NCBI RefSeq assembly: GCF_936928535.1
Contig: NZ_CAKZHY010000096.1
Location: 1 to 64,000 of the forward strand
Direction of reading: 5' to 3'
From: an uncultured Bradyrhizobium sp.
Lineage (GTDB): Bacteria > Pseudomonadota > Alphaproteobacteria > Rhizobiales > Xanthobacteraceae
Length of the DNA stretch: 64,000 bases
Each line of letters begins with the position of its first letter. Positions within the stretch are counted from its first letter, which is position 1. This document shows, one piece after another, positions 57,323-64,000 of this stretch. The notes beneath the pieces are model-generated. The model did not search any database. It worked only from the letters and a program-made list of their open reading frames with translations, and was not told the origin of the DNA. A program made the position numbers and the translations under genes.

Positions 57323-59686
57323 ATGCCCGTCGATTCCGCGCGTCTCGAGACCCTGACAGCCCTCAGCCGCAAGGCGCTATGGCTGTCGTCATGGACCATC
57401 CACCACGCCAACCATGTCCGCTCGAATTCGGATGGGCTGAAGGTCGGCGGCCACCAGGCATCATCGGCCTCGCTCGCCACCATCATGTCGGCGCTGTATT
57501 TCCACGTGCTGCGACCTGAGGATCGCGTCGCGGTGAAGCCGCATGCGAGCCCCGTGTTCCACGCCATCCAGTATCTGTTCGGTCGGCAGAGCCGCGAGAA
57601 GCTGGAGAACTTTCGCGGCTTCAAGGGCGCGCAGTCCTATCCCTCGCGCACCAAGGATGTCGACGACGTCGACTTCTCGACCGGTTCGGTCGGCCTCGGC
57701 GTGGCGCAGACGCTGTTCGCCTCGTTGGTGCAGGACTACGTCAAGGCGCATGGCTGGATGAAGGACCGCCGCGAAGGGCGGATGATTGCCCTCGTCGGCG
57801 ACGCCGAGATGGACGAGGGCAATATCTTCGAGGCGCTCGCCGAGGGCTGGAAGCACGGCCTGCGCAACACCTGGTGGGTGGTCGACTACAACAGGCAGTC
57901 GCTCGATGCCGTCGTGCGCGAAGGCCTCTGGGAAAAGTTCGAGACCATGTTCCGCAATTTCGGCTGGGACGTCGTCATCGTGAAATATGGCCGCCTGATG
58001 CGGGAGGCCTTTGCCGAACCGGGCGGCGAGGCGTTGAAGTGCTGGATCGACAATTGCCCGAACGCGCTCTACGCCGCGCTGTGCTTCCAGGGCGGCGCCG
58101 CCTTCCGCAAGCATCTGCATGACGAGATCGGTGACCAGGGCCCGATCACTGCACTGATCGACAAGCGCAGCGACGAGGAGCTGCTCGCGCTGATGTCGAA
58201 CCTCGGCGGTCACGACATGGCCAGCATGGTCGAGGCGTTCGAATCGATCGATCACGATCGTCCGGTCTGCTTCATTGCCTACACCATCAAGGGCGTCGGC
58301 TTGCCGTTCCAGGGCCACAAGGACAACCATGCCGGCCTGATGACTGTTACGCAGATGGAGAAATATCGCGAGAGCCAGAACATCCGCCCCGGCCACGAAT
58401 GGGACAAGTACGAGGGCCTGACGCAGAGCGCCGCCGAGCTCGACGCCTTTCTCGCGCGCGTGCCGTTCAACAAGGACGGCCGCCGGCTGACCGCGCCCGT
58501 CGTCGAGGTGCCCGCCCAGCTCGCGTTCAAGCCCTCGCCGCAGATGTCGACGCAGCAAGGCTTTGGCCTCGTGCTGAACGAGATCGCGCGCGGCGACAGT
58601 GAGCTGGCAAAACGCATTGTCACGACCTCGCCCGACGTCACGGTGTCGACCAATCTCGGCCCGTGGGTGAACCGGCGCGGCCTGTTCGCCAATGCGGCGA
58701 AGGCGGACTTATTCCGCAGCGAGAAAATTCCCTCGACCTACAATTGGGACGCCTCGCCCAAGGGCCAGCATCTCGAGCTCGGCATTGCCGAGATGAACCT
58801 GTTCATCATGCTCTCGGCGCTCGGTCTGTCGCACCAGATCAACGGCGCGCGGCTGTTGCCGGTCGGCACGCTCTATGATCCCTTCATCGAGCGCGGCCTC
58901 GATGCGCTCAATTATGCCTGCTACCAGGATGCGCGCTTCATGGTGGCGGCGACACCGTCGGGCATCACGCTGGCGCCGGAGGGCGGCGCGCACCAGTCGA
59001 TCGCAACGCCGTTGATCGGCATGGCGCAGGATGGGCTCGCCTCGTTCGAGCCTGCCTTCGTCGACGAGCTCGCCGTGATCATGGGTTGGGGTTTTGAGCA
59101 CATGCAGCGCGATCCGGGCGAGGGCGGCTCGGTCTATTTGCGGCTCTCGACGCGCAGCATCGAGCAGGCGCAGCGCATCATGACGCCGGAGTTGCAGCAG
59201 GGCATCACCGACGGCGCCTATTGGCTGCGCAAGCCCGGCCCCAATGCCGAGGTCGTGATCGCCTATACCGGCGCGGTGGCGCCGGAGGCGATCGAGGCCA
59301 CCGGCTTTATCGGCGAGAACAGGCGCGACATCGGCCTGCTCGCCATCACCTCGGCCGATCGCCTCCATGCGGGTTGGACCGCCGCGCGGAAAATGCGGCG
59401 TGATCGGCGCGGCGTGCAGCATCTCAGCCATATCGAACAACTGCTGGCGCCGCTGCCGCGCGACTGCGGCATCGTGACCGTGATCGACGGCCATCCCTCC
59501 GCGCTCGGCTGGCTCGGCAGCGTCCGCGGCCATCGCGTCGAGGCGCTTGGCGTCGAGCAGTTCGGCCAGACCGGCAGCATCACGGACCTTTATCGTCACT
59601 ACGGCATCGACGCGAATGCCATCATCGATGCGGCGGAAAGCCTTACCGCGGGCGCGCCGGTGTTGCATCGGAAAATGGCGGTGTAG
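57323..59686 (+). CDS. Transketolase-like / AceE-like thiamine enzyme (possible 2-oxoacid dehydrogenase E1)
   Basis: 787 residues. Thiamine-diphosphate motif GDAEMDEGN ... WWVVDYN in the N-terminal half; pyrimidine-domain and C-terminal domains follow (LGIAEMNLFIMLSALGLSHQ, GRSITDLYRHYGI-like end). Length and the linkage of both domains in one chain fit homodimeric E1 enzymes (AceE, or the MdeB-type alpha-ketobutyrate dehydrogenase E1) at least as well as transketolase, and the divergent Lrp gene recalls mdeR-mdeB. No E2/E3 gene is adjacent. ATG at 57323 has GGAG eight bases upstream. Confidence 0.82.
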   Translation: MPVDSARLETLTALSRKALWLSSWTIHHANHVRSNSDGLKVGGHQASSASLATIMSALYFHVLRPEDRVAVKPHASPVFHAIQYLFGRQSREKLENFRGFKGAQSYPSRTKDVDDVDFSTGSVGLGVAQTLFASLVQDYVKAHGWMKDRREGRMIALVGDAEMDEGNIFEALAEGWKHGLRNTWWVVDYNRQSLDAVVREGLWEKFETMFRNFGWDVVIVKYGRLMREAFAEPGGEALKCWIDNCPNALYAALCFQGGAAFRKHLHDEIGDQGPITALIDKRSDEELLALMSNLGGHDMASMVEAFESIDHDRPVCFIAYTIKGVGLPFQGHKDNHAGLMTVTQMEKYRESQNIRPGHEWDKYEGLTQSAAELDAFLARVPFNKDGRRLTAPVVEVPAQLAFKPSPQMSTQQGFGLVLNEIARGDSELAKRIVTTSPDVTVSTNLGPWVNRRGLFANAAKADLFRSEKIPSTYNWDASPKGQHLELGIAEMNLFIMLSALGLSHQINGARLLPVGTLYDPFIERGLDALNYACYQDARFMVAATPSGITLAPEGGAHQSIATPLIGMAQDGLASFEPAFVDELAVIMGWGFEHMQRDPGEGGSVYLRLSTRSIEQAQRIMTPELQQGITDGAYWLRKPGPNAEVVIAYTGAVAPEAIEATGFIGENRRDIGLLAITSADRLHAGWTAARKMRRDRRGVQHLSHIEQLLAPLPRDCGIVTVIDGHPSALGWLGSVRGHRVEALGVEQFGQTGSITDLYRHYGIDANAIIDAAESLTAGAPVLHRKMAV

Positions 59687-59699
59687 TCGGGGCAACTGC

Positions 59700-59744
59700 G
59701 TCGTCGTTCCGGGTTCGGCTCTTCGAGCCGCTCCGGAATGACGA
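59700..59744. repeat. Dispersed palindromic repeat, family D
   Basis: GTCGTTCCGG and CCGGAATGACGAC around a nested GGCTCTTCGAGCC stem. It lies in the gap after the thiamine enzyme gene. No coding sequence is supported between 59687 and 59892. Confidence 0.85.
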
Positions 59745-59892
59745 CACGGCCACCTTGCCACGTTCCCGCCATCGGCTCATATAACCTCCACCCGCGGCAA
59801 CGCTGGCCCCGCATATGGCGGGTTCAATTGCCGGCGCTTTCGTGCAAGGATGCCTGCCGAAACGCCCCCTAAGCCCCAAGAAGAGGTTAACG

Positions 59893-61323
59893 ATGGTCAA
59901 TCGCATGCAATTCTACATCGACGGTGCCTGGGTCGATCCCGCCGTCAAGAAGTCCACTCCGGTCGTCAATCCCGCGACGGAAGAGGCGATGTACGAGGTT
60001 GCGCTGGGCTCCAAGGCCGACGTCGACAAGGCGGTTGCTGCCGCCAAGCGCGCCTTCGCAACCTTCTCCCAGACCAGTCGCGAGGAGCGCGTCGCGCTGC
60101 TCAGCAAAATCATTGAGGTCTACAAGACCCGCATCAAGGAGATCGGCGCCGCCGTCTCCGACGAGATGGGCGCGCCGCTGCCGATGGCGGAAAAGCTCCA
60201 GGCCGGCGCTGGCCTTGGCCATCTCATGACCACGCTCGACGTGCTCAAGAACTATCATTTCGAGGAGCCCGTCGGCACCGCCATGGTGCTGCGCGAGCCG
60301 ATCGGCGTGGTCGGCATGATCACGCCCTGGAACTGGCCGCTCAACCAGATCGCCTGCAAGGTCGCGCCCGCGCTCGCCGCCGGCTGCACCATGATTTTGA
60401 AGCCGTCGGAGTTCACGCCCACCTCGGCGCTGATCTTCGCCGAGATCCTTCATGAAGCCGGTGTTCCCAAGGGCGTGTTCAACCTCGTCAACGGCCTCGG
60501 CCCCGAGGTCGGCGCCGCCATGAGCGAGCACCCCGACATCGACATGATCTCCTTCACCGGCTCGACCCGCGCAGGCATCGACGTTGCCAAGCGCGCCGCA
60601 CCCACGGTGAAGCGCGTCAGCCAGGAACTCGGCGGCAAGTCGCCGAACGTCATCCTCGAAGGCGCCGACCTCACCAAGGCGGTCACCGGCGGCGTGATGC
60701 ACATGTTCAACAACTCCGGCCAGTCCTGCAACGCGCCATCGCGCATGATCGTGCCGCTGTCCAAGATGAAGGAAGTCGCTGCGATCGCGAAGGCCGTCGC
60801 CGACAAGACCAAGGCCGGTGATCCGCGCGGCGACGGCACCACCATCGGCCCGGTCGTCAACCGCGGCCAGTGGGACAAGATCCAGGCGCTGATCAAGAAG
60901 GGCATCGACGAGGGCGCAACGCTCGTCGCCGGTGGTCCTGGCCTGCCCGAAGGCGTCAACAAGGGCTTCTATGTCCGTCCGACCATCTTCGCCGATGTCA
61001 CCCCTGACATGACGATTTCGCGCGAAGAAATCTTCGGACCGGTGCTGACCATCATCGGCGCCAAGGACGAAGCCGACGCCGTGCAGATCGCCAACGACAC
61101 GCCGTATGGTCTCGCCGGCTACGTCACCGGTGCTTCGGTCGAGGACGCCAAGCGTGTCGGCCGCCAGATCCGCGCCGGCAACGTCAATCTCCAGGGCGTG
61201 CCCAACGACCGCACCGCGCCGTTCGGCGGCTACAAGCAGTCGGGCAACGGCCGCGAGTGGGGCAAGTACGGCCTCGAGGACTTCCTCGAAGTGAAGGCCG
61301 TCGCCGGCTTCAACGCGGCGTAA
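59893..61323 (+). CDS. NAD-dependent aldehyde dehydrogenase
   Basis: 476 residues. Catalytic Cys279 (SGQSCNAPSRM), general-base Glu245 (SQELGGKSPN), the coenzyme-site TPWNWPLNQ and the FTGST loop. It oxidises an aldehyde to an acid. ATG 59893 is chosen because AGAGG lies just before it and MQFYIDGAWV is the usual family start; an open frame upstream is discarded. A strong terminator follows. Confidence 0.93.
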   Translation: MVNRMQFYIDGAWVDPAVKKSTPVVNPATEEAMYEVALGSKADVDKAVAAAKRAFATFSQTSREERVALLSKIIEVYKTRIKEIGAAVSDEMGAPLPMAEKLQAGAGLGHLMTTLDVLKNYHFEEPVGTAMVLREPIGVVGMITPWNWPLNQIACKVAPALAAGCTMILKPSEFTPTSALIFAEILHEAGVPKGVFNLVNGLGPEVGAAMSEHPDIDMISFTGSTRAGIDVAKRAAPTVKRVSQELGGKSPNVILEGADLTKAVTGGVMHMFNNSGQSCNAPSRMIVPLSKMKEVAAIAKAVADKTKAGDPRGDGTTIGPVVNRGQWDKIQALIKKGIDEGATLVAGGPGLPEGVNKGFYVRPTIFADVTPDMTISREEIFGPVLTIIGAKDEADAVQIANDTPYGLAGYVTGASVEDAKRVGRQIRAGNVNLQGVPNDRTAPFGGYKQSGNGREWGKYGLEDFLEVKAVAGFNAA

Positions 61324-61347
61324 GTCTCAGCGATTGAACGAACAAGA

Positions 61348-61380
61348 CGCCAGAGCGGGAAACCGCTCCGGCGTTTTTCG
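61348..61380 (+). terminator. Rho-independent terminator after the aldehyde dehydrogenase
   Basis: CGCCAGAGCGG-GAAA-CCGCTCCGGCG with one mismatch, followed by TTTTTCG and then TTTTT. Stem with a GNRA loop, 25 bases after the stop. Confidence 0.9.
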
Positions 61381-61411
61381 TTTTTGGTGAGGCGTCTCGG
61401 CAACGCAAGCT

Positions 61412-61506
61412 GCCGTAGGGTGGGCAAAGGAGCGAAGCGACGTGCCCACGATCTCGCGCGACGATCAAGAGAGGGTGGGCACGCTTCGCTTTGCCCACCC
61501 TACGGC
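61412..61506. repeat. Dispersed palindromic repeat, family B (copy 2)
   Basis: Arms GCCGTAGGGTGGGCAAAG and CTTTGCCCACCCTACGGC, inner GACGTGCCCACG / GGTGGGCACGC. Same family as 55608-55700. Confidence 0.92.
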
Positions 61507-61524
61507 ACCGTCCTCGTGGCGCGC

Positions 61525-62502
61525 CTATCCCCCGACCGCGCCCTGTGTATTCACATACAGTGCGTAGATCGACTGGCTTGCTGCCATGAACAGGCGGTTG
61601 CGCTTGACGCCGCCGAAGCAGAGATTGGCGCAGCGCTCGGGCAATGCGATACGCCCGATCATGACGCCGTCGGGCGCGAACACCACGACGCCGTCGAGCT
61701 CGGGATCGCCCATGCCCCAGCCGCACCAGAGATTGCCGTCGATGTCGACGCGGAATCCGTCCGGCGTGCCGGGGCCGGCATCGACGAACACGCGCTTGTT
61801 CGAAAGCTTGTCACCGGAAGGCGAGACGTCATAGGCGAGAATTTTGCGGGTCGGCACGCCGCGGGATTCGATGAGGTAGAGGATTTTCTCGTCCGGCGAG
61901 AAGGCGAGCCCGTTCGGTCCGAGCACACCCTCTGCGACGACGGTGGCTTTGCGGGTCTCCGGGTCGAGCCTGTAGACGTTCATGTCGATCTCGCTCTCGG
62001 CCTTGTAACCCTCATAATTGCCGAGCAGGCCGAAGATGGGATCGGTGAACCAGATCGAGCCGTCCGATTTAACAACGACATCGTTCGGCGAGTTCAACCG
62101 TTTGCCGTTGAATTGATCCATCAGCACGGTGATCTCGCCGTCGTATTCGGTGCGGGTGACGCGGCGCCCGCCATGCTCGCAGGTGACCAGCCGACCCTGG
62201 CGGTCGCGGGTATTGCCATTGGCGAAATTGGAAGGCTTGCGGAACACGCTGACGGCGCCGGTCTCTTCCTCCCATTTGATGATGCGCTGGTTCGGGATGT
62301 CGCTGCACAAGAGATAGCGCCCGTCGCCGAACCACACTGGGCCCTCGGCCCAGCGCAGGCCGGTCGCCAGCCGCTCTACCGCCGACAGTTTCAGCCAGTA
62401 TTTTTCGAAGCGGGGGGCGAGTGCTTTTATCGCGGGGTCCGGGTAATAGGTCGCCGGCCGCCAGCCTGGCCGCTCCTGGGTGTGGGACGATGCCTCATTC
62501 AT
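61525..62502 (-). CDS. SMP-30/gluconolactonase-like lactonase
   Basis: 325 residues. Propeller stretches GLRWAEGPVWFGDGRYLLCSDIPNQRI, NGNTRDRQGRLVTCEHGGRRV, SPNDVVVKSDGSIWFTDP and GLAFSPDEKILYLIES hold the usual metal-binding Glu/Asn/Asp residues. It likely opens a sugar-acid lactone. ATG 62502 follows GAGAGA; an upstream ATG at 62577 would cross the divergent gene's promoter. It is 89 bases from the divergent uronate-dehydrogenase-like gene, whose product would be such a lactone. Confidence 0.88.
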   Translation of the reverse strand: MNEASSHTQERPGWRPATYYPDPAIKALAPRFEKYWLKLSAVERLATGLRWAEGPVWFGDGRYLLCSDIPNQRIIKWEEETGAVSVFRKPSNFANGNTRDRQGRLVTCEHGGRRVTRTEYDGEITVLMDQFNGKRLNSPNDVVVKSDGSIWFTDPIFGLLGNYEGYKAESEIDMNVYRLDPETRKATVVAEGVLGPNGLAFSPDEKILYLIESRGVPTRKILAYDVSPSGDKLSNKRVFVDAGPGTPDGFRVDIDGNLWCGWGMGDPELDGVVVFAPDGVMIGRIALPERCANLCFGGVKRNRLFMAASQSIYALYVNTQGAVGG

Positions 62503-62591
62503 GTCGGTTCTCTCGTTTCGTTCCCTCTGGACAATCCTGCTATCATTAGGGACACGTGACCGCAAATCGGTCGCCAAAGACGAGGAAAGAC

Positions 62592-63416
62592 ATGTCGCGA
62601 ATCTTGATGACGGGAGCTTCGGGCGGGATCGGAACGCGCCTGCGAAAACTGCTGCCGCCGATCTATCCGGACCTCCTGCTCAGCGACATCCGTCCGCCGA
62701 AGGATCTCGGGCCGAACGAGCAGTTCAAGGCCGCGGACCTGTCGGACCTCGCGCAAGTCGAGGCGATCTGCGAGGGCGTCGACGGCATCATCCACTTCGG
62801 CGGCTATTCGGTCGAAGGGCCGTGGAACGACATTCTCCAGGCCAATATCATCGGCTGCTACAATCTGTTCGAGGCCGCGTACCGCAAGGGCGTCAAGCGC
62901 GTGGTGTTCGCCTCGTCGAACCACACGGTCGGCTTCTATCCACGCCACCGCAGGATCGACACCGACGTCACCGTGCGGCCTGACGGACGTTACGGTGTCA
63001 GCAAGGTGTTCGGCGAAGCGGTCGGCTCGCTCTATGCCGACAAGCATGGGCTGAAGGTCACCAGCATCAGGATCGGCAATTGCGACGAGCGGCCGCTCGA
63101 CCATCGCCGCATTGCGATGTGGCTGATGCCGGAAGACCTGGTGCAGCTCTGCCGTATCGGGCTCGAGCATCCCGACATTCATTATGAGGTGTTCTACGGC
63201 GTGTCGCTGAACGAACGCGCCTGGTGGGATAACCACCGCGCCTACGAATTCGGCTATCGCCCGATCGGCCGCTCCGAGGATCACGTGGCCCACGCCATGG
63301 CCGAGCAGGCCAAGCTGAAGCCGGACCCGATCGGCGATCATTTCCAGGGCGGCGCGTTCTGCAGCAATGAGTTCGATGGTGATACCAGCCGGATCATCGA
63401 CTGGAATAAGCGGTAA
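62592..63416 (+). CDS. NAD-dependent epimerase/dehydratase, uronate dehydrogenase-like
   Basis: 274 residues, short-chain Rossmann protein. NAD motif LMTGASGGIGTRLR at 5-18, catalytic Ser and Tyr-x3-Lys (SSNHTVGFYPRH ... YGVSKVFGE). The segments ILQANIIGCYNLFEAA, FASSNHTVGFYP, RPDGRYGVSKVFGE and the ending FQGGAFCSNEF recall agrobacterial uronate dehydrogenase, which turns galacturonate or glucuronate into aldaro-lactones. ATG 62592 has AGGAAAG upstream. With the divergent lactonase it would form a two-step uronate oxidation module. Confidence 0.85.
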   Translation: MSRILMTGASGGIGTRLRKLLPPIYPDLLLSDIRPPKDLGPNEQFKAADLSDLAQVEAICEGVDGIIHFGGYSVEGPWNDILQANIIGCYNLFEAAYRKGVKRVVFASSNHTVGFYPRHRRIDTDVTVRPDGRYGVSKVFGEAVGSLYADKHGLKVTSIRIGNCDERPLDHRRIAMWLMPEDLVQLCRIGLEHPDIHYEVFYGVSLNERAWWDNHRAYEFGYRPIGRSEDHVAHAMAEQAKLKPDPIGDHFQGGAFCSNEFDGDTSRIIDWNKR

Positions 63417-63421
63417 CGTTT

Positions 63422-63507
63422 GTCGTTATGGCCGGGCTCGTCCCGGCCATCCACCTTGCCTCGCGGCGCAAAGAACGTGGATGCCCGGGACAAGCCGGGC
63501 ATGACGG
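63422..63507. repeat. Dispersed palindromic repeat, family E
   Basis: GTCGTTATGGCCGGGCTCG / CCCGGCCAT first hairpin, then GGATGCCCGGGACAAGCCGGGCATGACGG second hairpin. Located after the uronate-dehydrogenase-like gene and related to the palindrome at 35-75. Confidence 0.88.
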
Positions 63508-63585
63508 TCCGTTGATGTAGATCAACGTCACTGCTGGCATCATCTGGCTCTCGATTTTTGTGATCGCTATTCGAGAGCTACCACA

Positions 63586-63999
63586 ATGAAAATTAAATTG
63601 TCAGTCTTCGCGATCCTAGCGCTGACCGTGTCGGGACCAGTGCGAGCTGCACCGCTCAATGACGCCGAAGCGACGTTCCTCGACCAGCTCGTCACTGCGG
63701 CTGCGGTGGTGGAGCAACGCTGCGTCGGCTTTGAGGCCGATGGCGCGGGCGGCGTTCAACTCGGCGCCCGGCTGCTCGGCAGCCCCAACGCGGCGATGGC
63801 CATGATCGACGCCTTCTCCGCAGCGATAAAGGCTCACGACGGCGAAAGCTACGATCCCGGCAAGTTCCGCCCCGAGGTGTTCGACGCTGCAAGCAAGACG
63901 ATCAAGCGCGTCCTGGCGGATCTGGTCAGGGACCCGAAGGGGGCCTGCGCCGATTATGGGGGTGCCAGCGTGAATCGCGGCCTGTTGAGGCGCTACTGA
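63586..63999 (+). CDS. Small exported hypothetical protein
   Basis: 137 residues, complete, ending one base before the window end. Signal peptide (LSVFAILALTVSGPVRAA, cleavage near residue 21). The mature part is mostly helical with two Cys (EQRCVGFE and GACADYGG) likely to form a disulfide. No recognised domain. The ATG has no strong ribosome site (TACCACA before it). Confidence 0.75.
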   Translation: MKIKLSVFAILALTVSGPVRAAPLNDAEATFLDQLVTAAAVVEQRCVGFEADGAGGVQLGARLLGSPNAAMAMIDAFSAAIKAHDGESYDPGKFRPEVFDAASKTIKRVLADLVRDPKGACADYGGASVNRGLLRRY

Positions 64000-64000
64000 C

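Overview
The window reads as a chromosomal segment of a Bradyrhizobium-type alphaproteobacterium. The genome is GC-rich with strong GC3 bias. The order fixK2 / single-domain receiver / fixJ / fixL / usp / CBS / fixNOQP / fixGHIS is the oxygen-response locus known from Bradyrhizobium. FixL carries His200 and Arg220, FixK2 carries Cys183, and a perfect FixK box precedes fixN. A second block (narK, single-domain haemoglobin, FAD reductase, nasC) matches the nitrate-assimilation / NO-detoxification operon of the same genus. No rRNA, tRNA, insertion sequence, prophage or CRISPR array was seen.

Layout. 1-7.4 kb: a glycosyltransferase diverges from an ABC exporter, a glycogen-debranching-like enzyme, a PRC-barrel protein and an MFS carrier. 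A symmetric GGAAC-N17-GTTCC element between the divergent genes looks like a two-way EcfG (general stress) promoter. 7.4-11 kb: fixK2, a lone receiver with its own FixK box, fixJ and fixL on the minus strand. 11-20.7 kb: usp, CBS protein, fixNOQP (cbb3 oxidase) and fixGHIS (its assembly), with FixK boxes before fixN and fixG and a near-consensus one before usp. 20.8-36.9 kb: metabolic and regulatory genes (patatin, MpaB-like oxygenase, glycogen synthase with an EcfG-type promoter, CoA transferase, two dehydrogenases, ASCH protein, crotonase-fold protein, L,D-transpeptidase, LysR plus XRE regulators, CcdA, HWE-type histidine kinase). 37-37.6 kb: very small genes behind two divergent EcfG-type promoters. 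37.7-42.7 kb: serine hydrolase, intradiol dioxygenase, PP2C/kinase fusion, formate/nitrite channel. 43.4-49.3 kb: narK-bjgb-flp-nasC. 49.4-64 kb: chemoreceptor, lactonase-like proteins, aldo-keto reductase, DMT exporter, zinc dehydrogenase, polyphosphate kinase 2, Lrp regulator divergent from a transketolase/AceE-like E1 enzyme, aldehyde dehydrogenase, uronate-dehydrogenase-like protein and a small secreted protein.

How the parts work together. Low oxygen is sensed by FixL, passed to FixJ, then to FixK2, which should switch on the cbb3 oxidase, its assembly genes and probably usp/CBS and the lone receiver. A separate stress layer is visible as EcfG-type promoters before carbohydrate genes and before the small genes that lead into the HWE kinase; HWE kinases are the usual inputs to PhyR/EcfG. 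Nitrate is imported by NarK, reduced by NasC with electrons probably delivered by Flp, while the haemoglobin and Flp remove NO.

Limits: gene calls rest on reading the translated sequence and motif recognition. No database search was run. Promoter and operator calls are pattern matches. Dispersed palindromic repeats occupy many of the gene-free gaps.
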